Source of the DNA: JAGZHZ01 sp963929865
GTDB taxonomy: Bacteria > Bacillota > Clostridia > Lachnospirales > Lachnospiraceae
DNA: 64,000 nt
Assembly (NCBI GenBank): GCA_963929865.1
Contig: CAWVKK010000065.1
Span: 156,310 to 220,309 of the forward strand
Reading direction: 5' to 3'
This document shows positions 42,045 through 50,282 of this stretch, piece by piece (position 1 is the first letter of the stretch; each line of letters starts with the position of its first letter). The notes below the pieces were generated by a model. The model worked only from the letters and a program-made list of their open reading frames with translations, was not told the DNA's origin and searched no databases. Both the position numbers and the translations under genes were made by a program.

Positions 42045-43490
42045 ATGAAGAGAAACAAACTTGCCAAATTAGTCTGCTCCTTTGTGTCGGCTGCACTGCT
42101 GTGCGGCAGTATGGGCGTATTTGCCGAGGAGGCATCCACTGTCCCCGGAAATCCGGAAAATGTACCTGAAAATCTGCAGATCGACTGGATGACCAGATAT
42201 TCCTATGAGGAGCTGGAGGATCAGATCGCGGAGATGGCTTGCGCGTATCCGGAGCTGACACAGCTGTATTCCATCGGGACAAGCTGGCAGGAAAGAGATC
42301 TGTGGTGTCTCGAGATCACGAACGAGGAAACGCCGGCTGAAGACAAGACAAAGATCGGCGTCTTCGGACCGATCCACGGCGGTGAGCGGGAAGCCGCTTC
42401 GAGCGCTATGTACTTTGCATGGTGGACGCTCTTAAATTCTGATACAGACTATGTTCAAAACATGCTCGACAACTACGTGATTTATGTGATTCCGTCGATC
42501 AACCCCGACGGATATGAGCAGTCCTTCGTCATCAACACACGCGAAAACTTAAGACCGCGCGATTTAAACGGCGACGGCATTATGTTCAGCGATCCCTACA
42601 ACGATATCGACGGGGACGGATATATCGCTCAGCTCTACAGCGGAACTGCCGATATGACGCCTTCCTCTCCGTATGACCTTCCCGAGGGCATGAAAGCATT
42701 CGGAACGGAAAGCTCTGACTGGGACGGCAACGGTATTTTAGGCGACGATCCCCGAAACAGCGGCATCGATCTGAACCGCACCTTCGATTATCAGTGGGGA
42801 CGCTACGATATTGAGACAGCCGGAACAGACAATCAGATCGGAGGAGTCGCTTCCGCGGCTATCACAGGACCTGCCACGGAGCCGGAGGTTCAGGCTGTTC
42901 AGGATTTTATGCAGAAGCATGAGATGAGCGCGCTTGTTGTGCTGCACACAGGAGAGCAGTCTGTTCTGTACCCGTGGTGCTACCGCCCATACGATGAGAC
43001 AGAGGAAAAGGATGCTGACATCCCTCTCATGGCTGAAATCGCGGAAGATATGGCGCAGGCTGCGGCTGCCACGACAGGAAGAGACTTCTACAGCAAGAGC
43101 TCTCATGCAGACTATCCTACTTCTGCCGAATTGATCGATTACGCTTTCGGCAAATTCAACATTCACGCCTACACGATCGAAGTCTATGCAGGCGGCGAGG
43201 GCGAATACCGCTGGAACAATACGCTGCCTGAAGTGACATGGGTATTCTATACGCAGGATGAACTTGCCGCAATGGGCGTAGACGTTGAAAATCTGACCAA
43301 CGCAAACGGCGATAAGCTGGCGGAGGATGAAGGTCTGTGGTTCTACACCAGCTCCACCAACCAGATGGTAGACAAGGTTCCGGAGGATCAGGACATCCTG
43401 GTTCAGGGAATCAAGGACGCTATCTTAGTCATGATTGAGAGCGAACCGTGCGGAAGCGGCTATTCCCTTCCGGATTATATGCAGGAATAG
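42045..43490 (+). CDS. Secreted M14-family zinc carboxypeptidase
   Basis: A 481-residue secreted peptidase. Signal peptide 1-27 (cleavage near FA-EE). The zinc ligands are His111 and Glu114 in GPIHGGERE plus the His in VVLHTGEQS; IDLNRTF is the substrate-binding Asn-Arg, and YTIEVYAGGEGEY holds the catalytic glutamate. Two acidic loops (DLNGDGIMFSD, DIDGDGY) look like calcium-binding sites. Substrate preference cannot be told. Single gene; ribosome site lies beyond a hairpin. Confidence 0.9.
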   Translation: MKRNKLAKLVCSFVSAALLCGSMGVFAEEASTVPGNPENVPENLQIDWMTRYSYEELEDQIAEMACAYPELTQLYSIGTSWQERDLWCLEITNEETPAEDKTKIGVFGPIHGGEREAASSAMYFAWWTLLNSDTDYVQNMLDNYVIYVIPSINPDGYEQSFVINTRENLRPRDLNGDGIMFSDPYNDIDGDGYIAQLYSGTADMTPSSPYDLPEGMKAFGTESSDWDGNGILGDDPRNSGIDLNRTFDYQWGRYDIETAGTDNQIGGVASAAITGPATEPEVQAVQDFMQKHEMSALVVLHTGEQSVLYPWCYRPYDETEEKDADIPLMAEIAEDMAQAAAATTGRDFYSKSSHADYPTSAELIDYAFGKFNIHAYTIEVYAGGEGEYRWNNTLPEVTWVFYTQDELAAMGVDVENLTNANGDKLAEDEGLWFYTSSTNQMVDKVPEDQDILVQGIKDAILVMIESEPCGSGYSLPDYMQE

Positions 43491-43552
43491 GGTGTCGGAA
43501 AGACCGGATAAAATGTCTGGCATTCTCATATAAAATAAAACGCTATAGCTGT

Positions 43553-43587
43553 GGGGCTGCCCTGAGAGCATCATTCAGGGCGGCCCC
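43553..43587. other. Strong hairpin after the carboxypeptidase gene
   Basis: GGGGCTGCCCTGA (43553-43565) pairs over 13 bp, with one G-U pair, with the matching arm at 43575-43587. No T run follows on either strand, so it is not a classic terminator; it may protect the 3' end of the mRNA. The rest of 43491-43640 shows nothing else. Confidence 0.5.
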
Positions 43588-43642
43588 TGCTGCATGGGCG
43601 CAGATCATTCACAAAAGGCGCTGGGAGACCGGATTCTTTTTC

Positions 43643-43671
43643 TTTACAGCAAAGTTTTTTCTGTTTATAAT
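43643..43671 (+). promoter_or_regulatory. Promoter of the TraX-family gene
   Basis: Plus strand: -35 TTTACA (43643-43648), 17-base spacer, -10 TATAAT (43666-43671). Confidence 0.7.
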
Positions 43672-43715
43672 AAAAAAGAGTTCCTCGTATTAACTTTAGA
43701 AAGGATGGATCACAA

Positions 43716-44444
43716 ATGGAATGTGTTCGGGAACGCTTTGGAATCTCCGGCAGCACCTTAAAGATTATCGCTATCATTTCTATGACGATTGATCATTTTG
43801 CTGCTTCTTTTTTATACCGCGGAATTATGATCTTGCCCTCCGTAACCTCCAATACAGAATTGATGCGTTTTCTGCGGGAGCTGTACTCCGCTATGCGCGC
43901 GATTGGACGCCCTGCTTTTCCCATCTTCTGTTTTCTTTTGGTGGAGGGCTTCTGCCACACCAGGAATCAGACGAAATATGCCGCTCGTCTTTTCGTGTTT
44001 GCGCTGATCTCTGAGATTCCTTTTGACTACGGTCTTCGGGGTGCCTTTTTCGTGGAGCGCCATCAAAATGTGTTCTTTACGCTTTTTATCGGTCTGATGG
44101 TCATGATTTTGTACACGAAATGCTCAAAAATCCCGCTGCTGCAGCTGGTCATTCTCGGACTCGGTCTTTTAGCCGGAAAATATTTCTATGTCGATTACGG
44201 ATTCCGCGGCGTCTTTCTGATAGAAGTGCTGTTTTTATTCCGCAATGAACGCCTGATGCAGATCATCGCCGGGGTGTTCGCCATTTCCTGGGAAGCGACG
44301 GCTCCGATTGCCTTTCTCCCGATCTGGCTGTACAACGGAAAGCGCGGGCTGCGGCTGCGCTATTTCTTCTACGCCTTTTATCCGGCTCATCTGATCATCT
44401 TTGGCATTTTAACGTTTTCCGTTCTCCCCGCGGTCGCCTCCTAG
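43716..44444 (+). CDS. TraX family membrane protein
   Basis: A 242-residue polytopic membrane protein of the TraX family. It opens with STLKIIAIISMTIDHFAA and continues with GRPAFPIFCFLLVEGFCHTRN, RLFVFALISEIPFDYG and HQNVFFTLFIGL, the family hallmarks; about seven membrane segments. The F-plasmid member acetylates pilin; chromosomal homologues in clostridia are acyltransferase-like with unknown targets. AAAGGATGGATCACAA precedes the ATG. Single gene. Confidence 0.88.
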   Translation: MECVRERFGISGSTLKIIAIISMTIDHFAASFLYRGIMILPSVTSNTELMRFLRELYSAMRAIGRPAFPIFCFLLVEGFCHTRNQTKYAARLFVFALISEIPFDYGLRGAFFVERHQNVFFTLFIGLMVMILYTKCSKIPLLQLVILGLGLLAGKYFYVDYGFRGVFLIEVLFLFRNERLMQIIAGVFAISWEATAPIAFLPIWLYNGKRGLRLRYFFYAFYPAHLIIFGILTFSVLPAVAS

Positions 44445-44520
44445 CCGACCGCTTCGGCGCTGCCGAAAGCTTTGTCTGCAGCAGATTTTTTTCCTGTAAA
44501 AGAAAAATTAAAATTTCTAA

Positions 44521-44562
44521 TTTAAAAAAACTGCGGAGTTTTCTCTCCACAGTTTTTTTTGC
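44521..44562. terminator. Bidirectional terminator between TraX and the ABC permease
   Basis: ACTGCGGAG pairs with CTCCACAGT around TTTTCT, with A7 on the left and T8 on the right, serving both the plus-strand TraX gene and the convergent permease gene. Confidence 0.85.
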
Positions 44563-44590
44563 CATATGATAAGTCTGTCTCTGTCCGTCT

Positions 44591-45805
44591 CTAAGCGTTA
44601 AACATGACCTTCTCGCTGTTAAACGCCTTGACAATTCCCGCTGTCAGGAGCGCGCTGACCGCAATCGTCGTTCCAAACGACATCAGGAAATGCGCGACTG
44701 TCAATTCGTTGGAAAAGATCTCGCTCAGGCAGATGCTGCTGCTGTAGATCGGGATGATATACTCGTACACCTCTCTTGTCCCTGTCGTGGCAAACATTGT
44801 AAACAGTCCCGCCACAATCACGATCAGGTACAGCGGCGTCACGTATGTCGCCGCTTCCTTTACAGTTCTTGCAAACACGCTGACAACGGCTACTAAGAGT
44901 ACGTATAAAAAGGCAAGCGCGAGAATAATCGCCGCCATCATTGCAACCTGGCTTGCGCTGAAGCTGACGCTCATATTTTCCGCTCCCATCGATCCCAGCG
45001 TCTTGGGCAGAGAGATCACAAGGGCGATGACATACACCGAAGCGCTCAGGATGGATAAAACCGTCAGGGACAGAAGCTTGCCCAGCACAATCTCGCTTCT
45101 CTTAATCGGCGTTACCAGCATACTCGCAAGCGTTCCGCGCTCTTTCTCCCCTGTGATCGTGTCCGTTCCAAGGCTCATTGTTCCGGCGAACAGAAGAATC
45201 GTGATCAGATACGGGAGCATCATCCCGAGTATTCTTCCCGCCGCTTTGCTCTCATCCTGGATCTGCGACTCGGTATTCGTCGTGTCGATCGTGAATGCCG
45301 TCACAACGTTGAGATTTCCGAATCTCTGCTCAAGCAGCGCTTTTTCATAGATACTCTCCAGCAGCCCCACCACGTTTTCTCTCGCCGCCTGGGAGTATTC
45401 CTCAGACGGGTTGTAGAAGGTCTGAATCTCCGGCGGCTGCTGGCTGTTCTCATAGTCTGCGATCTGTTCGCTGAAATCCTCCGGAAATACCAAAAGCAGA
45501 TCTGCTGTTCCGTCGTAAATCATCTGTTTGACCTCGTCTGCGGAGTCGTCCGCTGAGAGTGTCTGCACCTGCGCGGTCTGTCTTAGCTGCGGCAGATACG
45601 TCTCCAGGTCCTCCGGCTCGTTTTGAATCCATATGACGGACTGGTGCGTCTCCACATTTTCAATCATCTGATCGCTGAGATATCCCATCAGCGCATAGAT
45701 TCCGACCATCAAAATGACCGGCAGAATAAAAAGAGAAACCACCATCTTTTTATCTTTAAACACGCGTTTCATTTCCTTCTGGAAAATAATCTGTATTCCC
45801 CTCAT
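44591..45805 (-). CDS. NatB-like ABC transporter permease
   Basis: A 404-residue ABC-2 type permease: an N-terminal membrane helix (MVVSLFILPVILMVGIYALMG), a large extracellular region (about 45-175), then five membrane segments including ITGEKERGTLASMLVTPIKRSEIVLGKLL, the ABC-2 signature. B. subtilis NatB works with NatA in sodium efflux; the substrate here is not certain. It starts three bases after natA ends. Confidence 0.87.
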   Translation of the reverse strand: MRGIQIIFQKEMKRVFKDKKMVVSLFILPVILMVGIYALMGYLSDQMIENVETHQSVIWIQNEPEDLETYLPQLRQTAQVQTLSADDSADEVKQMIYDGTADLLLVFPEDFSEQIADYENSQQPPEIQTFYNPSEEYSQAARENVVGLLESIYEKALLEQRFGNLNVVTAFTIDTTNTESQIQDESKAAGRILGMMLPYLITILLFAGTMSLGTDTITGEKERGTLASMLVTPIKRSEIVLGKLLSLTVLSILSASVYVIALVISLPKTLGSMGAENMSVSFSASQVAMMAAIILALAFLYVLLVAVVSVFARTVKEAATYVTPLYLIVIVAGLFTMFATTGTREVYEYIIPIYSSSICLSEIFSNELTVAHFLMSFGTTIAVSALLTAGIVKAFNSEKVMFNA

Positions 45806-45808
45806 CTC

Positions 45809-46582
45809 TTATACCGCCTTTCCATATTTCTGATACAGTCTAAAGAATGCCTCCTCCAGGTCGTCCGTCTGCGTTCTGCGCAGAATTTCCGGTATCGTCC
45901 CCTCTTCCACTTTCTTTCCGTCGATGATAGTGGCAATCCGATCGCACAGTTTCTCCGCCTCTGACATGATATGGGTCGACATGATGATCAGTTTTCCCTG
46001 CTTTCTCAGCTCTTTCAGGTAGTCCGTCACCGCCTTTGCCGTGATGATGTCGAGACCTGTCGTCGGTTCGTCAAAAATGACGACCTTTGGGTCGTGGATC
46101 AGGCTGACCGCAATCGACGCTTTCTGCTTCATACCGGTTGAGAGCTCCTCCACTCTCTTCTCGGCAAACTGGTCAATTCCAAAGTATTCGAACAGTTTCC
46201 GCTTTCTCTCCTTGATGACCGCTTCCTCCATGCCGTGAAGCCGTCCAAAAAATTCAATCAGATAATCCGGTGAAAACTGCGGGTCCAGCTTCATCTCGTT
46301 TGTCAAAAATCCGATCTGCTCTCTTACCTTCTCTCCGTCTTTTACCGTGTCGAATCCGTTGACGCGGATCGTTCCGCTCGTCGGTTTCAGCAGCGTCGCA
46401 AGACACCGCAGCGTCGTCGTCTTTCCCGCGCCGTTTGTGCCGAGCAGTCCGAAAATTTCCCCTTCCTTTGCTGTGAGCGACAGATCGGAAACCGCAATCT
46501 TCTGCGTGTCTTTTATCTTCAGCTCTCTCTGCTGTTTTTTATTGAGTCTGTAGATCTTCGTCAGCTTTTCAATCTCAATCAT
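45809..46582 (-). CDS. NatA-like ABC transporter ATP-binding protein
   Basis: A 257-residue ABC ATPase: Walker A GTNGAGKTTTL (residues 48-58), signature LSTGMKQKASIA, Walker B KVVIFDEPTTGLD, and STHIMSEAEKLCDRI (switch histidine). It overlaps the DUF3169 gene by four bases (ATGA) and precedes the permease, so the four genes XRE-DUF3169-ATPase-permease form one operon. Confidence 0.92.
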   Translation of the reverse strand: MIEIEKLTKIYRLNKKQQRELKIKDTQKIAVSDLSLTAKEGEIFGLLGTNGAGKTTTLRCLATLLKPTSGTIRVNGFDTVKDGEKVREQIGFLTNEMKLDPQFSPDYLIEFFGRLHGMEEAVIKERKRKLFEYFGIDQFAEKRVEELSTGMKQKASIAVSLIHDPKVVIFDEPTTGLDIITAKAVTDYLKELRKQGKLIIMSTHIMSEAEKLCDRIATIIDGKKVEEGTIPEILRRTQTDDLEEAFFRLYQKYGKAV

Positions 46583-47349
46583 TTTTTGTTCCCCTTTCTC
46601 CTCGATAATTTCATCGCGTGATTTCTATATGTGACGGTCTGAATCAGCCACAGGGTGCCGAGTACCACAATCGGGAAGATTCCCATGTTAAAATAGATTT
46701 CTGCGAACATCAGGATTCCCATCGCGAGCGGAAAGCATTTCTGCATCGCCTGAAAGCTGTGGTATGAAGACTCGTAAATCTGCATTCGCTCTAATTCATC
46801 GCAGCTCTCAATCCACTTTTTCTGAAAATGGAGATCCAGGGCGTCTCCCCTCTTTTCCGGGTTAATCCTTCTGAGCAGTTCGACATACGCTCTCTGAACG
46901 AACACCATCGCAATCATTAAGACCAGGAAGATGACGCAGCCTGCCAGCGCCTCCGCCGCCCTCGTGTTTTCCTTCAGGTTCCACAGGAGAAATGCCAGCA
47001 GCAAAAAGCAGATGATCTGGACCAGCTCTGTCACCATTATGCCTTTTTCAATCTGGCGCTCCACATCTTCTATGAAATCTTCATCCTCCTGATCCCACCG
47101 CAAAAATTTCTGTTTTGCGCTGCGGTACAGGAACACCGTGTATCCCAGTCCGAAAACCTCAAAGCCTGCGATCACATACGGCGAGAGATCCGCGATCCAG
47201 TTCTGAAGACCTGTCGCCGCCGAGAGAATCGCATGATCCTGTCCCATAAAAAAGATTCCTGCCAGTCCCCCGAGCAGTCCGCAGATGAGCACCGCGCCGA
47301 TAAAGCGGAGAACGTTGTGTTCATTATGTCTCTTCTTTTTCTCTTTCAT
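46579..47349 (-). CDS. DUF3169-family membrane protein
   Basis: A 256-residue membrane protein with about six hydrophobic segments (VLRFIGAVLICGLLGGLAGIF, YVIAGFEVFGLGYTVFLY, LVQIICFLLLAFLLW, VIFLVLMIAMVFV). DUF3169 proteins are commonly found beside XRE regulators and ABC exporters; function unknown. I put the start at the third ATG of the open frame because GAGG lies nine bases before it; it overlaps the XRE gene. Confidence 0.75.
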   Translation of the reverse strand: MKEKKKRHNEHNVLRFIGAVLICGLLGGLAGIFFMGQDHAILSAATGLQNWIADLSPYVIAGFEVFGLGYTVFLYRSAKQKFLRWDQEDEDFIEDVERQIEKGIMVTELVQIICFLLLAFLLWNLKENTRAAEALAGCVIFLVLMIAMVFVQRAYVELLRRINPEKRGDALDLHFQKKWIESCDELERMQIYESSYHSFQAMQKCFPLAMGILMFAEIYFNMGIFPIVVLGTLWLIQTVTYRNHAMKLSRRKGNKK

Positions 47350-47557
47350 CTTCCTCATCCTCTTCATATTGAAATAGTTCCTCTACACTCGCCTCGCATA
47401 CTTTCGCGATCTTCAGGGCGAGTACGATGGAAGGAGAATAATCTCCCCGTTCAATGGAGCTGATGGTCTGTCTGGATGCTCCCACCAGTTTTCCCAGCTC
47501 TTGCTGGTTGATTCCCAGTCGTGCACGATATTCTCTCAGCCGGTTCAACAGTGGCAT
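47324..47557 (-). CDS. XRE-family transcriptional regulator
   Basis: A 77-residue HTH regulator: NRLREYRARLGINQQELGKLVGASRQTISSIERG spans the helix-turn-helix and the C-terminus is a Glu/Asp run. It probably represses its own operon, which continues into DUF3169 and the NatAB-like exporter. The ATG at 47557 is preceded by a G10 tract eight bases upstream, which must act as the ribosome site. A longer open frame upstream crosses the promoter and is not real. Confidence 0.9.
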   Translation of the reverse strand: MPLLNRLREYRARLGINQQELGKLVGASRQTISSIERGDYSPSIVLALKIAKVCEASVEELFQYEEDEEDEREKEET

Positions 47558-47565
47558 CTCTTTTA

Positions 47566-47575
47566 CCCCCCCCCC
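47566..47575 (-). repeat. G10 homopolymer at the XRE ribosome binding site
   Basis: Ten consecutive C on the plus strand (G on the message) sit eight bases ahead of the XRE start codon, in the place of the Shine-Dalgarno. No other sequence there could bind 16S rRNA. Tracts of this kind are prone to slippage. Confidence 0.85.
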
Positions 47576-47582
47576 TAATTTT

Positions 47583-47652
47583 TGACAAGTTTCCATGTCA
47601 TCTTGACAAATATATTTGTCATTACTATACCATTGACAAGGATCCTTGTCAA
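47583..47652 (-). promoter_or_regulatory. XRE operon promoter with three palindromic operators
   Basis: Minus-strand promoter: -35 TTGACA (47647-47652), 17-base spacer, -10 TATAGT (47624-47629). Three related palindromes: TTGACAAGGATCCTTGTCAA (47633-47652, perfect, over the -35 and spacer), TGACAAATATATTTGTCA (47604-47621, perfect, at the start site) and TGACA-N8-TGTCA (47583-47600). Centres are 30 and 21 bp apart. Most likely sites for the XRE protein itself. Confidence 0.8.
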
Positions 47653-47792
47653 GTACTTTCCGGCAATTTTTTCCCACTGTCACTCTTTTCTGAAAAAAAC
47701 CGGCTGCAGGATGCATTGACTCCCGCCGCCGGTTTTCCTCATTTTTCTGTGTTCTCTTTTTTTCTGCCTTCTATGGCTTTTTCCATCTGTTT

Positions 47793-48056
47793 TTATCCTT
47801 CTACGATCAGAAATCTTCCGCTCGGAAGAGGAAAGACCTCTGCTGCTTCCCTTAGTTCTTCCATCGTCATGCCGTCGATATCCATTCCGTTCTCCTCAAA
47901 ATATTTTTTGACTTCCCTCATAGATCCGACCTCCACGGCAAGGCAGTCTTCCAAAAACCACTCTGCCTCCTCCGGGGTCTGCGCCACGCTTTCCCGGAAC
48001 AGTTTGCCCTGCTGCTCTAAAAATACCTCAATCGCTTCTTTGCTGTATTCTCCCAT
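47793..48056 (-). CDS. Small acidic protein, unknown function
   Basis: An 87-residue acidic, helical, cytoplasmic protein that I cannot assign to a family. It has a run of Glu/Asp-rich helices (SKEAIEVFLEQQGKLFRESVA, EEAEWFLEDCLAVEVGSM) and ends in EVFPLPSGRFLIVEG. The ATG follows GGAGAACGCG. It is 24 bases after the Cof-type phosphatase gene on the same strand and may be co-transcribed with it. Confidence 0.65.
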   Translation of the reverse strand: MGEYSKEAIEVFLEQQGKLFRESVAQTPEEAEWFLEDCLAVEVGSMREVKKYFEENGMDIDGMTMEELREAAEVFPLPSGRFLIVEG

Positions 48057-48080
48057 CGCGTTCTCCTTTTTCTCTTCTTC

Positions 48081-48899
48081 TCACGCCGAAGTCAGCATGT
48101 CTCGTTTCTCCAGCATCGTGTCATATTTTCCTTCCAGCACGTCTCTCAGCACATTTTCCACCCGGTCTGTCTCAAACCGACACGCTTTTTTGACCGCATC
48201 CGGAGCCTTCTCCATCGCAAAGCTGTAAGCCGCTCTCTCAAACATCGCCAGGTCGTTGAAGTTGTCGCCGAACACCATCGTCTCCTGCGGCGAAATTCCA
48301 AGATCCTGCTGAATTTTTGCAATTCCCGCTCCCTTGTCGGCGCCGAACGGCATCAGATCGATCCAGATGTTTCCGGACACCATCGCCACGGCTCTGCCTG
48401 CGAATCGCTCCTCCCACATCCTCCGCGTCTTTTCAATCCCGGCTCTCTGGCAGACGGAAATTTTCATGTACGGCTCTTTGACCGAAAAAATATCGTCCGT
48501 CACGGTGATATTGTTTTTCACCACATCGCGCAGGTGGGTGACAAACCACGATTCCTTCGGCTGAATATAGGAGGTGTGGATGCCGGAGACGAGAACCTCG
48601 CATCCGTCCTCAGCCAGAATCGCGCGGATCATTTCCTCTCCCAGCTCCCGTGCCATCAGGCGCTGCTGCAGAATGTTTCCGTCCTTCATCAGGAGCGCTC
48701 CGTTTTCGCAGATGTAATACAGATCCTTCTCCGGCGCGAACAGCCTTCTCATATTCGGGTACTGCCTTCCGCTCGCGGGCGCGAAGATTCTGCCCTGTCT
48801 TTTCAGCTCCTCAATCAGCCCGATCGTCCCGTTTGAAAGCTGCTGCGCGCCGTCTAAGAGCAGGGTCCCGTCCAAATCACTTGCAATCAGCCGAATCAT
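48081..48899 (-). CDS. Cof-type HAD phosphatase
   Basis: A 272-residue HAD hydrolase of the Cof/IIB group. Motif I is DLDGTLL (residues 8-14), motif II SGR, and motif III/IV GDNFNDLAMFE. Such enzymes remove phosphate from sugar or flavin phosphates in the cytoplasm. AGGAGAGACGCAGAG precedes the ATG, which lies within the end of the next upstream gene (23-base overlap), so the two phosphatases are coupled. Confidence 0.9.
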   Translation of the reverse strand: MIRLIASDLDGTLLLDGAQQLSNGTIGLIEELKRQGRIFAPASGRQYPNMRRLFAPEKDLYYICENGALLMKDGNILQQRLMARELGEEMIRAILAEDGCEVLVSGIHTSYIQPKESWFVTHLRDVVKNNITVTDDIFSVKEPYMKISVCQRAGIEKTRRMWEERFAGRAVAMVSGNIWIDLMPFGADKGAGIAKIQQDLGISPQETMVFGDNFNDLAMFERAAYSFAMEKAPDAVKKACRFETDRVENVLRDVLEGKYDTMLEKRDMLTSA

Positions 48900-49566
48900 C
48901 TCTCTGCGTCTCTCCTTTTACCAGTCCTACAATCTCAGCCGGATCATCGATGATCAGATCCGCATGGTTTTCTCTCAGCTCTTCTCTCGTCCGGAATCCC
49001 CATGTTACGCCGACCGTCTTCATGCCGGCGCTTTTGCCTGTCTGCATATCCGTGTTCGTGTCTCCAAAGTAGAGACACTCCTGCGGCTTCGCGCCGAACA
49101 GCTCCGCCGTGTGAAGCGCTCCGACCGGGGAGGGCTTGCGCGGGATGTTCTCCTGCTGTCCCTGAATGTGATCGAAAAATCCCTTTCCAAAAATTCCCTC
49201 GACGACCTTGACCGCGTTCTCGTGAGGCTTATTCGAGAGGACTGCAATTTTGACTCCCTGTCTCTTCACCTCCTCGAGCGCTTCCACCATTCCGTCAAAC
49301 GGCTTTACCTCGTAGAGACAGTCTTTTCTGAAAAACTGTGTGTAAATTTTTTTCATCTGCGGATAGAGCTCCAGCCGTTCGTCCCCCGAAGCCTTCAGGC
49401 ACCGCCTTACCAGCTCGTCCGCTCCGTCGCCCGCAAAATAGCGGTACCGCTGTGTCGGCTGCGCTTTAAGTCCCACTGCCTCAAGGGCGCGGTTTGCGCT
49501 GTGCGCAATCGAGACAAGCGTGTCCGCCAGAGTGCCGTCCAGATCAAAAATACATGCTTTGTACAT
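48877..49566 (-). CDS. HAD phosphatase, phosphoglycolate phosphatase-like
   Basis: A 229-residue HAD hydrolase of subgroup IA: FDLDGTLADT (residues 6-15), AVLSNKPHENAVKVVEG, and YFGDTNTDMQTGKSAGMKTVGVTWG. It resembles Gph (2-phosphoglycolate) and PpaX. The start is at the second of two close ATGs (49566), nine bases from AAAGGA; the frame further upstream has no ribosome site. Confidence 0.88.
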   Translation of the reverse strand: MYKACIFDLDGTLADTLVSIAHSANRALEAVGLKAQPTQRYRYFAGDGADELVRRCLKASGDERLELYPQMKKIYTQFFRKDCLYEVKPFDGMVEALEEVKRQGVKIAVLSNKPHENAVKVVEGIFGKGFFDHIQGQQENIPRKPSPVGALHTAELFGAKPQECLYFGDTNTDMQTGKSAGMKTVGVTWGFRTREELRENHADLIIDDPAEIVGLVKGETQRDDSADCK

Positions 49567-49654
49567 ATCCATTCTTCCTTTGTGCCAATCTTTGCTTTCC
49601 GTTTCCTTGTTGTCCCTGCTATCGTACCACGAAATATTTTTTCCTGCAATACGA

Positions 49655-50254
49655 TTATCTCCGCGCAATCCTCTCTTTCAAAATTTCGTGAAATTGACTC
49701 CCGCAGCGCTCCATCTCCCCTAAAACTGCGTCAATCTTACCAGCGTCGAGATACCAGTTTTCTCTGCTTATCTCCTTTGTGACGACAGGGCTGACCAAAA
49801 ACTCTGTGTCCGGGAACAAAAGCTGATAATACATCAGGCATCTCCTGGCATGGTATGCCTGACAGCACAGAATCGCCCGGCTGATTTTTCTTTTTCTCTC
49901 CCTGAAAAGCTTTTCTGTAAAAATCGCGTTTTCATACGTGTACGTCGCCTCCCGCTCCTTCCACACCGCCTCTGCGGGCACGCCGTGTTCGATCAGCACC
50001 GCCTCCAGGTAATCGCTCTCCGTCTCATACTCCCGCTCCGGCGCAAGCCCCGTCTGCGCCGCGCCGCAAAATCTGCCCGTCAAAATGCTGTACTTTCCAG
50101 ACGGAACCACAAGCGGCGCGTATCCCCTCCGGTACAGATCGGCAGCGCGGACGGCAAGAGCACCCTCATTGCTCCCGGGGATCAGGATTGCATCCGCTCT
50201 CTGCAAAGGGTGTTCTATGAAAATAAACTGTGTGATGGTCTGTTCGATTGTCAT
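49655..50254 (-). CDS. YdcF-like DUF218 protein
   Basis: A 199-residue DUF218/YdcF protein without a membrane anchor. Motifs: ILIPGSNEGALAVRAADLYRRG, ATYTYENAIFTEKLFRE, and CQAYHARRCLMYYQLLFP. E. coli YdcF binds SAM; membrane-bound relatives (SanA, ElyC) affect envelope metabolism. Function here is unknown. Confidence 0.82.
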   Translation of the reverse strand: MTIEQTITQFIFIEHPLQRADAILIPGSNEGALAVRAADLYRRGYAPLVVPSGKYSILTGRFCGAAQTGLAPEREYETESDYLEAVLIEHGVPAEAVWKEREATYTYENAIFTEKLFRERKRKISRAILCCQAYHARRCLMYYQLLFPDTEFLVSPVVTKEISRENWYLDAGKIDAVLGEMERCGSQFHEILKERIARR

Positions 50255-50282
50255 GGGTATCTCTCTCTTTCCAAATATTTTT

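Noticed and set aside
47324..47716. Longer 130-residue form of the XRE regulator
   Set aside because: The extra N-terminal part would be translated from the promoter and operator sequences, upstream of the predicted transcription start.
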